Assembly (NCBI GenBank): GCA_947626775.1
Contig: CANQTL010000002.1
Location: 124,001 to 188,000, forward strand
Direction of reading: 5' to 3'
DNA: 64,000 bases
Source: an uncultured Lachnospiraceae bacterium
GTDB lineage: Bacteria; Bacillota; Clostridia; Lachnospirales; Lachnospiraceae
Position 1 is the first letter of the stretch. Each line of letters begins with the position of its first letter. Positions 43,073 to 52,525 of this stretch are shown piece by piece. The notes under the pieces were generated by a model that was given only the letters and a program-made list of their open reading frames with translations, made no database searches and was not told where the DNA came from. The position numbers and the translations under genes were made by a program.

Positions 43073-44782
43073 CTATCCCCGCGCTTCCTCTCCGCCGCCG
43101 TACCCGCGCTCCCCGCCGAAAGCGAAATGGAACAGAATCGGGAACGCTGCAAACAGCCCGTACGCATAGCGGAATTCATTGTACACCGGCGTCGCCAGAA
43201 GCAGCGTCACAAGCAGCATGACAAAAGGCGCAAAAATCAGGGCATTCTTCCTTTGATATGCCATATAAGCCAGGCAGAACACCATGAGCCAGGTATTCAG
43301 CCCCAGGCTCCATACCCTGTTATACAAATCCAGAAATCCCATCAGATAATCATGCATGGCAAGTTCCGCGTCATAGGAGAACAGCTTCCTCACAGTTTCG
43401 ATTCCAAAGGGATTGTCTACCATATAGTACTCTCCGTAGACATATTCGTAATCCGGCACACGGTACGCCCAGAATCCCGCCGTCTGCCGCACCTGAGCGA
43501 CCAGATACTGAAGGGGATTGCGCAGGCCGACCCGCAGCCACAGCCTGAAATACCCGCCCTTGTCGTCCGCGATCGCCTGCTGGTCGCCCGATTCCCGGAT
43601 CAGCTCTTTCATAGGATCAAACAGCCGCGGATTATAGTATTCCTCCGCCTTCTCCAGAGGAATGACCCGTCCCAGCAGCGCCGTTTCCTCCTCCGTCAGC
43701 TCTCCGCCTTTCAGGTAGGCGCACAGAAGATGCTGTGTCGGCATCGTCAGACTCTCAATCGTATCCGGCGGCTGCACGTGCATCGCCCCCAGGAGCGGTC
43801 CGTGCCAGAGCAGATAGCACGCCAGCACAGCCGCGGCGCACAGAAAACTTCTGCGCGGAAAAATCCTGTTTCTTCCGGCCTTCGCACGGACAGCCCGGCG
43901 CAGCTTCACGGCAAGGAGGCAGACCGACGTACCCGCGAAGATAAACACGCCGTTGCTGCGCAGCAGACACACCAGCAGACCGGCGGCAAAACAGGCCAGC
44001 CATTTGGCAGACTCTTTTTTTCTCCCCGCTTTGTCTCTCCGGCCTTCCGCCGCATCCAGATCGATCGTGGCTGTCAGCCATGCAAAAAGCAGGAGCGCGG
44101 CGGTAAAAAACTCGTCCTTACCCATACAGATCGTCAGGAGCGTGTTGATCGGCAGAACCGCGTAAAACAGAAGCGCCAGGGCAAGCCAACAGAACCGCGC
44201 CCCTCTCAGGTACAGCTGATACAGGAAAAAGGCAAAGACCAGCGCCATGACCGACATCTGCACAAACGTATACAGAGCGGCGCCTCCCGTATAGGTGCCG
44301 GACAGACGGTATCCGAGCATAAAGAAAACCCGCATGAGCAGCGTATGAAAATACGGATGATGATTCGACCGCTCCGCCATGCCGAGAATTTGTTCGATCT
44401 GCCATACGGCGTCATTGTTCAGCCATCCCGGGTAATACATCAGATAATACGGAAGACAGCCGAGCAGGCAGACCGCCGCAAAAATAAAGTAGACGCCGCG
44501 CCTGTTCTGTCTTTTCTCTCCGCCGCTGCAAGCCGCAGGAAACGGCAGCACGGACAGAACGGCAGCCCTGTTGGCAAGCAGGACGCACAGCGCAAGAAGA
44601 ACCAGATAACTTCCCAGAAACCACAGCGCAAAGCTGCCCGCATTGCGGGCAATCCCTCTGCCGCGCGCCGCCTCCAGATCCCCCAGGATCGCACAGACTG
44701 CGTAGAACAGCGCAAAGGGAACCAATATAAGAAACTGCCGCCTTCCCGGCAGTTTCACTTTGTCACCTGTCAGTCTCTCCAT
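43073..44782 (-). CDS. DUF6020 polytopic membrane protein (GT-C-like)
   Basis: 569 residues with about 13 membrane segments. The YPG motif followed by Asp124 and a HHP motif at 141-143 is shared with the DUF6020 paralogue at 60647-62458. The Asp in the first large external loop suits a GT-C mechanism with a polyprenyl-phosphate sugar, but no member is characterised to my knowledge. The start is uncertain: ATG 44782 has AGGGAG close upstream and overlaps the GT4 gene by 20 bases, whereas ATG 44842 would add 20 polar residues and overlap by 80. Confidence 0.75.
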   Translation of the reverse strand: MERLTGDKVKLPGRRQFLILVPFALFYAVCAILGDLEAARGRGIARNAGSFALWFLGSYLVLLALCVLLANRAAVLSVLPFPAACSGGEKRQNRRGVYFIFAAVCLLGCLPYYLMYYPGWLNNDAVWQIEQILGMAERSNHHPYFHTLLMRVFFMLGYRLSGTYTGGAALYTFVQMSVMALVFAFFLYQLYLRGARFCWLALALLFYAVLPINTLLTICMGKDEFFTAALLLFAWLTATIDLDAAEGRRDKAGRKKESAKWLACFAAGLLVCLLRSNGVFIFAGTSVCLLAVKLRRAVRAKAGRNRIFPRRSFLCAAAVLACYLLWHGPLLGAMHVQPPDTIESLTMPTQHLLCAYLKGGELTEEETALLGRVIPLEKAEEYYNPRLFDPMKELIRESGDQQAIADDKGGYFRLWLRVGLRNPLQYLVAQVRQTAGFWAYRVPDYEYVYGEYYMVDNPFGIETVRKLFSYDAELAMHDYLMGFLDLYNRVWSLGLNTWLMVFCLAYMAYQRKNALIFAPFVMLLVTLLLATPVYNEFRYAYGLFAAFPILFHFAFGGERGYGGGEEARG

Positions 44783-45914
44783 CCGCTCCCTGTGTCTCCC
44801 CTGTATCCTGCAAATCTGCCAAACAGCGTATCCTGCCGACATAGGCCTCCGTCGTATACTCTCCCGCGCGCTCTGCGGACGCCCGGCTATAATGCGCCAT
44901 TTTTTCAGGATTTTCCAGCATCGCCGTGATCTCCCCGGCCAAATCCCGCTCCTCTTCCGTGATAATCTGCGGATCGAAATTCTCCTCCGGACTCATATTC
45001 GGGACCAAAACGCCGTACCGATCCTCCAGAATCTCCCGCGGCCCGGTCATACAGTCTGTCGCGATTACCGGAAGCCCCATGGCCATCGCCTCCACCATCG
45101 CATTCGGGAATCCCTCATAACGGGATGTGAGCACATACAGGCTGCCCCTTTTCAGATAGGGATACGGATTTTTCTGAAGGCCGGCAAAGCAGACCGCATC
45201 CGCGATTCCGAGCCCTTCCGCCAGCTCCCGGTAAGACCGGAATCCTCCTTCTCCGACAATCAGCAGCTTCGTGTCCGGCAGCTCCCGGTGCACAAGCGCA
45301 AAGCTCTTCAACAGGTGCCAGAACCCTTTGACCGGATCCTCCCGCCCCATGGATACCAGGATGCGCCCTTCCGCCCACGGCAGCACGGCCTCCTCCCGCC
45401 CGGCTAACATCTGCATCTGTTGTATATCAAAAGGATTGCAGAGCGCCACAGCCCGGTCGCACCGATATTTCATCTGCACTTCACGGCAGATCGTCTCGGA
45501 GCAGCAGACAACTCTGTCCGCGCATCTGCAGAACAGACGAATCTGCCCCGGGTTCCCCATATCCATATAGCTTCTGATTCCCAGCCACTTCACGGCTCTG
45601 CCGCCTGCAGCGATATTCGCCAGATTTGCCGTCGGTCCGAAACTGTATGCTATGTCAATCTGCTCCCGGCGCATGAGCGCGCGGAGTTTCAGTCCCCGCA
45701 GAATGACGTTGCATATCTTACGCAGTCTGCCCGGACGGCTCGGCAGATGCAGATCCGCCACCGGAATCCCCCTGACGTCATAGGCGATATCCGCAGAGTC
45801 GAAGATGGCGATTCTGACCTGAAAATACGGCTGCAAAAGCCTCGCAGTCGCGACACAGACCTTCTCAAAACCGCCCTGGTGCAGGGCGGGTACGATCAGT
45901 AATATTTTCTTCAT
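44763..45914 (-). CDS. Family 4 glycosyltransferase
   Basis: 383 residues, GT-B fold. The N-terminal HQGGFEKV loop replaces the common GGAERV, and EGFPNAMVEA at 267-276 is the donor-binding motif. Its C-terminal tail is acidic and unusual for this family, and it overlaps the next gene. A 4-bp overlap couples it to the previous GT4 gene, so the two probably add consecutive sugars to the same lipid-linked glycan. Specificity unknown. Confidence 0.87.
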   Translation of the reverse strand: MKKILLIVPALHQGGFEKVCVATARLLQPYFQVRIAIFDSADIAYDVRGIPVADLHLPSRPGRLRKICNVILRGLKLRALMRREQIDIAYSFGPTANLANIAAGGRAVKWLGIRSYMDMGNPGQIRLFCRCADRVVCCSETICREVQMKYRCDRAVALCNPFDIQQMQMLAGREEAVLPWAEGRILVSMGREDPVKGFWHLLKSFALVHRELPDTKLLIVGEGGFRSYRELAEGLGIADAVCFAGLQKNPYPYLKRGSLYVLTSRYEGFPNAMVEAMAMGLPVIATDCMTGPREILEDRYGVLVPNMSPEENFDPQIITEEERDLAGEITAMLENPEKMAHYSRASAERAGEYTTEAYVGRIRCLADLQDTGETQGADGETDR

Positions 45915-47068
45915 AATCCCGAACTGTCTCCGTTCAAATAGAAATCGGCGTAATGCCGCGCCTGCTCTCTCACGTCGAACCCTTTCTCCGCCAGCTCCGA
46001 ATAAGTGTCGCGCCTGTCATAGGACGCCTGGGCGAGGATTGCCCGCGCCCACTCGCCCGGCGGCAGTTCGATGCTCATATAGGTGACGAGATCCGTCGCC
46101 TGCGCCTCCCGCGTCACCGTATCCGACACGAGACACCTAAGCCCCGCAGCCTGCGCCTCCACCAGCACGCCCGGCAGTCCCTCATAGAAAGACGGCAGCA
46201 GGAAAAAATCAAACGCCTGGTAATAGTCCTCCGGACATCTCTGGTTCCCGGCAAACACTACCCTGTCCCGGACGCCAAGTTCCGCGCATCTGCGCTCCGC
46301 CGCCTCCCTGCCCTCGCCGTCCCCTACCAGAACCAGCACGGCGTCGTCTCTCACACCGCAGATCTTCGCAAAAATTTCGATGAGATAGGGATGATTCTTC
46401 GGGTAGTGAAAACGCCCCACATGGCCGATCACCAGCCTGTCCTCCAGCCGCAGCCTGTGCCGCACCGCGTCCCTCCTGTCCGGATCATAGCGGAATTTTG
46501 CCACGTCTACCGCATTGTGGATCACCCGAACCCTGCCCGCCTTCACGCATTTTGCCCCGAAAGCGTCGATACCCGCGGCCTCGGAACAGGCAAAGCAGTA
46601 ATCCGCTCTGCGGTACAGATTATGGCGCATCACTTTCGTGGCAAGCGCTTTCAGACCTCTGCCCGTACCCGCGCTCCTGGAGTGCGCCACTGTGACCGGC
46701 ACGCCCGCGCGCTTCGCCAGGGGAAGATAAACGCCCGCCGTGCTGGTCATGTGCCCCTGCACCACACGGTATTCATGGTGCTTTGCAAAAAAGACTTTTA
46801 CCGCATGCCGGTAGGTCAGATAATTGTACATCCTGAACCTGGGGAGCACATAAATCCGCCCTCCCAGTTTACGGATTTCCTGATCATAGAACTGCGGTTC
46901 TCTGGCCGAGGCGTCGTCCGAAGCCCTCTTCACAGCGCTGCTGTGAACCAGAAAATCAAACTGGATCCGCCCCCGGTCCATCTGCCGGTACAGATCCATG
47001 ATCCGGCTCTCGGCGCCGCCAAGCCCGGTGCCGCCGAGTACATGCAGTACGCGTATCGGTTCCGTCAT
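45911..47068 (-). CDS. Family 4 glycosyltransferase (EpsF-like)
   Basis: 385 residues. GGTGLGGAESRIMDLY near 12-27, the QGHMTSTAG segment, HSRSAG and EGLPGVLVEA at 296-305 are close to the EpsF/GT4 group of Bacillota exopolysaccharide enzymes. The enzyme has a GT-B fold and probably works at the cytoplasmic membrane face. The gene overlaps the formyltransferase gene by four bases upstream and the next GT4 by four downstream. Donor sugar not predictable. Confidence 0.88.
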   Translation of the reverse strand: MTEPIRVLHVLGGTGLGGAESRIMDLYRQMDRGRIQFDFLVHSSAVKRASDDASAREPQFYDQEIRKLGGRIYVLPRFRMYNYLTYRHAVKVFFAKHHEYRVVQGHMTSTAGVYLPLAKRAGVPVTVAHSRSAGTGRGLKALATKVMRHNLYRRADYCFACSEAAGIDAFGAKCVKAGRVRVIHNAVDVAKFRYDPDRRDAVRHRLRLEDRLVIGHVGRFHYPKNHPYLIEIFAKICGVRDDAVLVLVGDGEGREAAERRCAELGVRDRVVFAGNQRCPEDYYQAFDFFLLPSFYEGLPGVLVEAQAAGLRCLVSDTVTREAQATDLVTYMSIELPPGEWARAILAQASYDRRDTYSELAEKGFDVREQARHYADFYLNGDSSGL

Positions 47069-47985
47069 TGTAGTATGTCTCCCGCTTTCAGTTCTCTCCC
47101 GCTCTCATAACTGTCAATCAAAAGCGAACCGTCCACCGTGCGCACAACCGGCTTGCCGTCAAACACATCTATCACCTCTCCCGGCGCATAAGCCGAGAAA
47201 TCTATCATCTCGTCAAAAGGCTGCGCCCGCCATATCGTCACCCGCTCCCCGCCGCACATCGCGAACGCTCCCGGAAACGGCGCGGCCACGCCGCGGATCA
47301 GGTTATAGATATTCCTCGTCCGCTCATGGAAATCGATCCTGCCGTCCGCCGCGGTGCGCTTCTCATACCACGAATCGAAGTCCCGGGAATCCGTGCGCAC
47401 GCGGATATCCCCTTCCTCATAGGCTGCAAGCAGTCTGCGGATCAGGTTCTTAGAGCAGATCAGATTCTTGTACTGCGCGGTTCTGATATCGTCGTGGGGT
47501 GTGATAGAGAAAGTTTCCGTCGCGAAGACATTCGGACTGTCCGCCTTCTCGTCATAGCGGAACAGATTCAGGTTGAATCTCGTATCCCCGAGAATGATCG
47601 ACCAGTTGAGCGGCGAACGCCCCCGCCCGAAGGGCAGATAGCCGCAGTTGCCATGAAATCCATAGACGCCGTACGCGAAACAATCCAGCACGCTTTCAGG
47701 GATCAGTCTCTGCCATCCCATCGATATGCCGATGTCAAATTCATTTGCCGAAAGAAAGCTCTGTGTCTTGTCGTCTGTCAGGAAATAGCTGTCCGCCTCG
47801 TGCACCGGAATACCGTATCGCTCCGTCAGAACCGACAGCCCTTTGTACCCGGACACCTGATTTTTCTTTGTCACCTCCGGACTTATGGTGATCACCAAAT
47901 CCACCGGGCAGATCGTATTCTGAATAAACTCGACAATATTTTCCGAGGTATCTTTGACGCCAAACACGACTACCTTATATTTCAT
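47065..47985 (-). CDS. Formyltransferase-like protein lacking catalytic Asn
   Basis: 306 residues with a formyltransferase N-terminal fold. The catalytic N-x-H is read as G-F-H (Gly109, His111), so the usual Asn is absent; Asp149 aligns with the catalytic Asp. A GRGRSPLNW loop follows the His. The C-terminal ~100 residues look like the OB-type domain of methionyl-tRNA formyltransferase. Likely substrates are 4-amino sugars, such as the product of the PglE-like enzyme. The start at 47985 gives an ATGA overlap with the DUF2334-like gene. The missing Asn may mean a variant mechanism or a different donor. Confidence 0.72.
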   Translation of the reverse strand: MKYKVVVFGVKDTSENIVEFIQNTICPVDLVITISPEVTKKNQVSGYKGLSVLTERYGIPVHEADSYFLTDDKTQSFLSANEFDIGISMGWQRLIPESVLDCFAYGVYGFHGNCGYLPFGRGRSPLNWSIILGDTRFNLNLFRYDEKADSPNVFATETFSITPHDDIRTAQYKNLICSKNLIRRLLAAYEEGDIRVRTDSRDFDSWYEKRTAADGRIDFHERTRNIYNLIRGVAAPFPGAFAMCGGERVTIWRAQPFDEMIDFSAYAPGEVIDVFDGKPVVRTVDGSLLIDSYESGRELKAGDILQ

Positions 47986-48776
47986 TTTTGTCCTTTCCTC
48001 CCCTGTGTTCCGCATATCCCGCCCTGCATCCGGCGCTTCAGCCCGACGAGCCGGAACTTGCACTGCGCCAGAAGATACTCCCCGATCCGCCCTGGGATAT
48101 GCCGCCTGACCGGCGGCATTCTGAGATACTCCGCATAGGAAATCATATCCTGTCTGTGCTCCCGGAACAGGCGGGCGTACCGCTCCTTCTCCGCCTCCGT
48201 GACCGTATTGGCATGAATCACCAGCGTGGTCGCCCCGCCCCTGGCTTTCAGGCTGCCGCCTGTCTGAAAGGCAACCGGATAGAACGTCAGTCCGCGGTAC
48301 AGATAGGGGCGTTTCCCGAATCCGTCCGTGATTTTCGCAAAACCGCTCTCCCTAAGCGCCCGGAGCGTATTGGCGTCATAGGAGTGGGACGGCGCCATGA
48401 AAATGTCGGTACGGACGCCGTTTGCCGCCAGGATATCCCTGCCGCGCCGAAGCATCTCCAGCTGTCTGCCATAGGGAAGCCCCGCAAATTCCGAATTGCG
48501 GTTAAGCGGAAAGAGTCCCCCTCTGTCCGTCGTGTAGAGGTGCCGGAAGCCATGCATCGCAAAGACATATCCCTCATCCGCCAGAGAACGCATCACCGCA
48601 TAGAAATCTTCTCTGGCCGGTCCGCAGTGCAGCTTAGGATCCCTGCTGTCCGGCACAATGCCGAGCAGCGGCGCAACTTTCGCCTCCCGAAAAAGTTCCT
48701 GAAAAAATCTGAAATTCTCCCAGTTCATATCGGGCGTGATATCGTCCATACGAACCGCGATCTTCCTATGTGTCAT
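47982..48776 (-). CDS. DUF2334-like polysaccharide deacetylase-fold protein
   Basis: 264 residues. RMDD at 9-12 and HGFRH with His75 and His79 are the metal-binding pattern of the DUF2334/NodB-like barrel, and a MAPSHSYD segment further on holds another conserved His. No signal peptide is seen, so action on a cytoplasmic lipid-linked sugar is likely. It is coupled by 4-bp overlaps to the epimerase gene upstream and the formyltransferase-like gene downstream. A deacetylase followed by a formyltransferase would allow an N-acetyl to N-formyl exchange, which is an inference from order only. Confidence 0.75.
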   Translation of the reverse strand: MTHRKIAVRMDDITPDMNWENFRFFQELFREAKVAPLLGIVPDSRDPKLHCGPAREDFYAVMRSLADEGYVFAMHGFRHLYTTDRGGLFPLNRNSEFAGLPYGRQLEMLRRGRDILAANGVRTDIFMAPSHSYDANTLRALRESGFAKITDGFGKRPYLYRGLTFYPVAFQTGGSLKARGGATTLVIHANTVTEAEKERYARLFREHRQDMISYAEYLRMPPVRRHIPGRIGEYLLAQCKFRLVGLKRRMQGGICGTQGRKGQK

Positions 48777-49762
48777 TTCAAATATTCCCTGTACCAGTCG
48801 ATCGCCAGCGCGATCCCCTTCTCGAAGTCATATTCCGGATCATAGCCCAGCAGCTTTCTCGCCTTGCTGATGTCCGCGTTGGAATCCCGCACGTCCCCTT
48901 TGCGCGGCGGCCCGTAAATCGGCTCCACCTCCACGCCCAGAGCCTTGCAGAGATGTTCATAGATATCGATGAGGAACAGCCTGCCTCCCGCGCCGATATT
49001 GAAAGCCTGTCCCGCGGCCTCCGAGGGCGCCAGACACGCGCGCAGATTTGCCTCGATCACGTTGTCGATGTAAGTGAAGTCTCTCGACTGTCTCCCGTCG
49101 CCGTTGATGGTCGGCCTTTCACCGCGCAGAAGCTGCCGGAGGAATTTCGGAATGACAGCGGCGTACATGCCCTCCGGATCCTGTCTGCGCCCGAACACGT
49201 TGAAATAGCGCAGCCCGTAGGTATCCAAGCCGTACAGCTCACTGTACAGTCTCCCGTACTCTTCATCCACCTTCTTCGTCAGCGCATAGGGAGAGAGAAC
49301 CCTTCCCTCCTGTCCCTCCTGTTTCGGCAGTTTGACGGAATCGCCGTACACCGAGGAACTGGACGCATACACAAATTTGCCGACGCCGTTCTGCCGCGAC
49401 GCCTCCATCATGTTCAGCGTACCCCGGATATTGATCTCCTCATACAGCAGCGGCATCTCAATGCTGCGGGGAACGCTGCCCCAGGCCGCCTGATTGAGCA
49501 CATATCGGACGCCCTCCGTCGCCGCCATACAGGTGTCCGGCTCCCTGATGTCGCCCTTGATAAAAGTAAACCTTTCATTTGCTGTCAGCGGTTCAATATT
49601 CTCATACTTGCCGGTGGAAAGATTGTCCAGACAGCGCACGGTATAACCCATGTCTATCAGCGCTTCACAGATATTGGAACCGATAAAGCCCGCTCCCCCG
49701 GTCACCAGAAATACGCTGTCCCTGTCAAATTGCAGCTCACGAAATCCCATGTTTTTCTCCAT
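48773..49762 (-). CDS. UDP-GlcNAc 4-epimerase (WbpP/TviC-like)
   Basis: 329 residues, extended SDR family. GGAGFIG at 22-28 binds NAD, SSS at 134-136 and Tyr159/Lys163 (YALTK) form the catalytic set. The ordered match over the full length, including the pre-Rossmann N-terminal extension, is closest to WbpP/TviC, which interconvert UDP-GlcNAc and UDP-GalNAc. The start at 49762 has AGAGGCG upstream; the longer frame is non-homologous. Together with the dehydrogenase at 51173-52489 it gives UDP-GalNAcA, and it can also feed UDP-GalNAc to the PglA-like transferase. Confidence 0.88.
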   Translation of the reverse strand: MEKNMGFRELQFDRDSVFLVTGGAGFIGSNICEALIDMGYTVRCLDNLSTGKYENIEPLTANERFTFIKGDIREPDTCMAATEGVRYVLNQAAWGSVPRSIEMPLLYEEINIRGTLNMMEASRQNGVGKFVYASSSSVYGDSVKLPKQEGQEGRVLSPYALTKKVDEEYGRLYSELYGLDTYGLRYFNVFGRRQDPEGMYAAVIPKFLRQLLRGERPTINGDGRQSRDFTYIDNVIEANLRACLAPSEAAGQAFNIGAGGRLFLIDIYEHLCKALGVEVEPIYGPPRKGDVRDSNADISKARKLLGYDPEYDFEKGIALAIDWYREYLK

Positions 49763-49812
49763 TTCCGCGCCTCTTTTGCCCCGGCTCTGCCGGAACCGCG
49801 CACAGACAAATT

Positions 49813-51171
49813 TTATATACGGTTTCTTTGCCGGAAGAACTCTTCCGCGATTTCCCTCGCCAGCAGAAAAAGAGCCATGTAAAAAATCGAAAACCCGTAG
49901 ATCATATACCGCGAGAGACACATAATCGTCACGGATGTAGCGCACACATTCGCTGCGATCAGCAGGAGCGCAATGGCCATAACCGCCGCCGCGCCGCCTC
50001 CTCTCCCGCGTTTGAGCTGCCGCAGCAGCAGCCCCAGAGCAGCCGCATAGAGCAGAGCCGCCGCCCAGTTGAGAAGCGGGTGTACGACGGCGATGCTGCG
50101 GACAAACCCGTAGGAGCAAAGCAGCACATAGTCGTACAGCCACTGGTCCAGACAAGCCGGCAGCAGCCGCACAAGCATCCTGCCCGCCTCCTCATCCGAC
50201 AGCCGGCTCTGCGTACAGTAATCCTCCGTCCCTTCCAGACTCCAGTAATATTCTGAGAGACCTGCCTCCAGCACATCGAATTTCAGCCTGTCATGGTATG
50301 TCTCCAGATGAGCGGCCCGCTCCCCGAAGGTATCCCCTCCATATTGATAGTTGGCGCCCAGCTCATCCGCCTCCCCGTAGAACCGGTCGAAGAACTGTCT
50401 CTCGAGGCTGTCCGCCGCAAAGACCTCTCCGTCCTCCGCGTCACACGCATAGAGCACGTTCGTCAGGGTATTGATCTGTCCGTAGGTATTCCCTATAAAA
50501 TATCCCGTCACAAAATAATTGTAAGTGTGCACCGCCAGACTTCTCACTCCGAAAGCGCACACCACCGCCAAAACGGGCAGGAGAAGCGCGCGAAGCCGCC
50601 TGCGGACGATCAGCAGGAAACACAGAACGACAAACCATACCAGAATAGCGGCCATCATCTGTCCTCTCGTCATGGAGAGCAGCCATGCACAGACAAGCCC
50701 CCACAAAATATCCGCTCTCTTCCCTTCAAACACCATGCGCAGCAAAAACAGCGCATAGATTTGAAACAACGGCATACAGAGCGCTTCGCTCATAATCGAA
50801 TTTTCCACAAAAATCCCGTATGACGAGACATATCTTGTAACGATGTGCGGCGCAAGCTGTATCGCCGCGAGCGCCAGTTCTTCCCAGACGTTCAGAGAGA
50901 ACCTGACGCACAGATATTCCGCGAGACAAAAAATTCCGCACGCCGCAAGTATATTCTGCACAATAACCGCCAGCTCAAGTCCCGCCGCGTCTCCCGCCAC
51001 AGCCCGGAACAAAGCCAGAAACAGCGGATAGAGAGGCTCTCTGTGAATATGCATGGAGATATACTGTTCGGAGTCTCCATAGATACCGACGCCATACAGC
51101 GCGTACATGCCGAGGAAAAAAAGCAGCAGTCCTATGAAAATAAACCAGGGTCTCTTTCGGTTTCCGGTCAC
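49813..51171 (-). CDS. Polytopic GT-C-like membrane protein
   Basis: 452 residues with about ten membrane segments and a large outside loop in the middle (about 225-325). YGDSEQY in the first loop followed by REPLYPLF resembles the acidic motif and R-P-L-Y pattern of GT39/ArnT-type transferases, so a GT-C role is possible. I recognise no exact family. The start is a GTG at 51171 with GGAG eight bases upstream, one base after the dehydrogenase stop. It lies between two GalNAcA-pathway genes, suggesting work on the same glycan. Confidence 0.7.
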   Translation of the reverse strand: MTGNRKRPWFIFIGLLLFFLGMYALYGVGIYGDSEQYISMHIHREPLYPLFLALFRAVAGDAAGLELAVIVQNILAACGIFCLAEYLCVRFSLNVWEELALAAIQLAPHIVTRYVSSYGIFVENSIMSEALCMPLFQIYALFLLRMVFEGKRADILWGLVCAWLLSMTRGQMMAAILVWFVVLCFLLIVRRRLRALLLPVLAVVCAFGVRSLAVHTYNYFVTGYFIGNTYGQINTLTNVLYACDAEDGEVFAADSLERQFFDRFYGEADELGANYQYGGDTFGERAAHLETYHDRLKFDVLEAGLSEYYWSLEGTEDYCTQSRLSDEEAGRMLVRLLPACLDQWLYDYVLLCSYGFVRSIAVVHPLLNWAAALLYAAALGLLLRQLKRGRGGGAAAVMAIALLLIAANVCATSVTIMCLSRYMIYGFSIFYMALFLLAREIAEEFFRQRNRI

Positions 51172-51172
51172 T

Positions 51173-52489
51173 TTACAATCTCCAATAGTGATAGTCTTCC
51201 GTCGTATAGGTTCCCTTATCGAGAAGTCCCTTGATATCCATCAAAACCTTCTTTGTATTCCCCGCCCTGTAGAATCCGTCAAAATCCTGTCTGCCAAGAC
51301 TCTTAAAAGCGTCGTGCGCAACCGCGACAATCACCGCGTCCATGTCCCTGACGTCATCGAGCGTCCCAAAAGTAATGCCATACAGCCGCTTTGCCTCATC
51401 CGCATCCGCCGTCGGATCCACCACCAGCGGATGGATATCGTACTCTCCCAGCTCGTTATAAATGTCGATCACCTTGGTATTTCTCGTATCAGGACAGTTC
51501 TCCTTAAAGGTAAACCCAAGAATCGCGACCCTGGCGCCCTTCACGGGAACGCTCGCCTTGATCAGACTCTTTACCAGGCTCTCCGCCACATACTTACCCA
51601 TCTCGTCGTTGATACGTCTGCCGCCGAGAATAATGCGCGAGTGGTACCCCAGTTCCTCCGACTTGTACGTCAGATAATAGGGATCCACGCCGATGCAGTG
51701 ACCGCCCACCAGACCGGGCTTAAAGGGCAGGAAGTTCCATTTTGTCCCCGCCGCCTCCAGAACCTCCAGCGTATCGATTCCCATCCTGTGAAAAATGATG
51801 GAAAGCTCGTTCATGAACGCGATATTGATGTCCCTCTGGCTGTTTTCGATAACCTTGGCCGCCTCCGCCACTTTGATAGACTGCGCGCGGTACACTCCCG
51901 CCTCCACCACCAGCTCATAGATCCGGGCCACTGTGTCGAGCGTCGCCTCATCCATGCCGGATACGATCTTGGTGATCGTCTCCAGCCTGTGCACTTTGTC
52001 GCCGGGATTAATCCTCTCCGGCGAATATCCTATCTTAAAGTCCTCGCCGCACTTCAAGCCTGACTCCCGCTCCAGGATCGGTACACAGATATCCTCAGTG
52101 ACGCCCGGATATACCGTAGATTCAAACACAACGACAGAACCCTTCGTCAGGTTCTGTCCGAGGATGCGGCTCGCTCCCTCCACGGGAGACAGATCCGGCG
52201 TATGGTCCGGTTTCACCGGCGTGGGAACCGCCACGATATGGAATTTCGCCTCCCGCAGTCTGGAGGCGTCCGCCGTAAAATCGACCGTCGTATTTTTTAT
52301 CACCTCGTCTCCCACTTCGTTGGTGGGATCGACGCCGCTCCGATACAATCCAATCTTCTCCGCATTCAGATCAAAACCCACCACTTTCACCTTCCTGGCG
52401 AAAGCGACCGCGATCGGCATCCCGACATATCCGAGACCCACCAGGGATATTTTTTCCTCGCCGCTCACGATTTTCTCATACAGATCCAT
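51173..52489 (-). CDS. UDP-N-acetyl-sugar 6-dehydrogenase (WbpO/TviB-like)
   Basis: 438 residues. GLGYVG at 18-23 binds NAD, Lys212 and Cys265 (GGHCIGVD at 262-269) are the catalytic residues of nucleotide-sugar dehydrogenases, and PYYLTYK after the Cys is typical of the TviB/WbpO branch. This branch oxidises UDP-GalNAc or UDP-GlcNAc to the uronic acid. With a WbpP-like epimerase two genes away, UDP-GalNAcA is the likely product. A 36-base gap separates it from the PglA-like gene. Its product is the natural substrate for amidation by the AsnB-type proteins. Confidence 0.9.
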   Translation of the reverse strand: MDLYEKIVSGEEKISLVGLGYVGMPIAVAFARKVKVVGFDLNAEKIGLYRSGVDPTNEVGDEVIKNTTVDFTADASRLREAKFHIVAVPTPVKPDHTPDLSPVEGASRILGQNLTKGSVVVFESTVYPGVTEDICVPILERESGLKCGEDFKIGYSPERINPGDKVHRLETITKIVSGMDEATLDTVARIYELVVEAGVYRAQSIKVAEAAKVIENSQRDINIAFMNELSIIFHRMGIDTLEVLEAAGTKWNFLPFKPGLVGGHCIGVDPYYLTYKSEELGYHSRIILGGRRINDEMGKYVAESLVKSLIKASVPVKGARVAILGFTFKENCPDTRNTKVIDIYNELGEYDIHPLVVDPTADADEAKRLYGITFGTLDDVRDMDAVIVAVAHDAFKSLGRQDFDGFYRAGNTKKVLMDIKGLLDKGTYTTEDYHYWRL

Positions 52490-52525
52490 TTGTTCTCTAC
52501 CGTCCTTTCCCTCTTCGTATCCAGG

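Noticed and set aside
42011-44929. Open frame of 972 codons on the plus strand
   Set aside because: It lies antisense to the adenylation-adjacent SGNH gene and the DUF6020 gene, is rich in Arg, His, Gln and Pro, and shows no family motif. It is a shadow caused by GC-rich codon bias.
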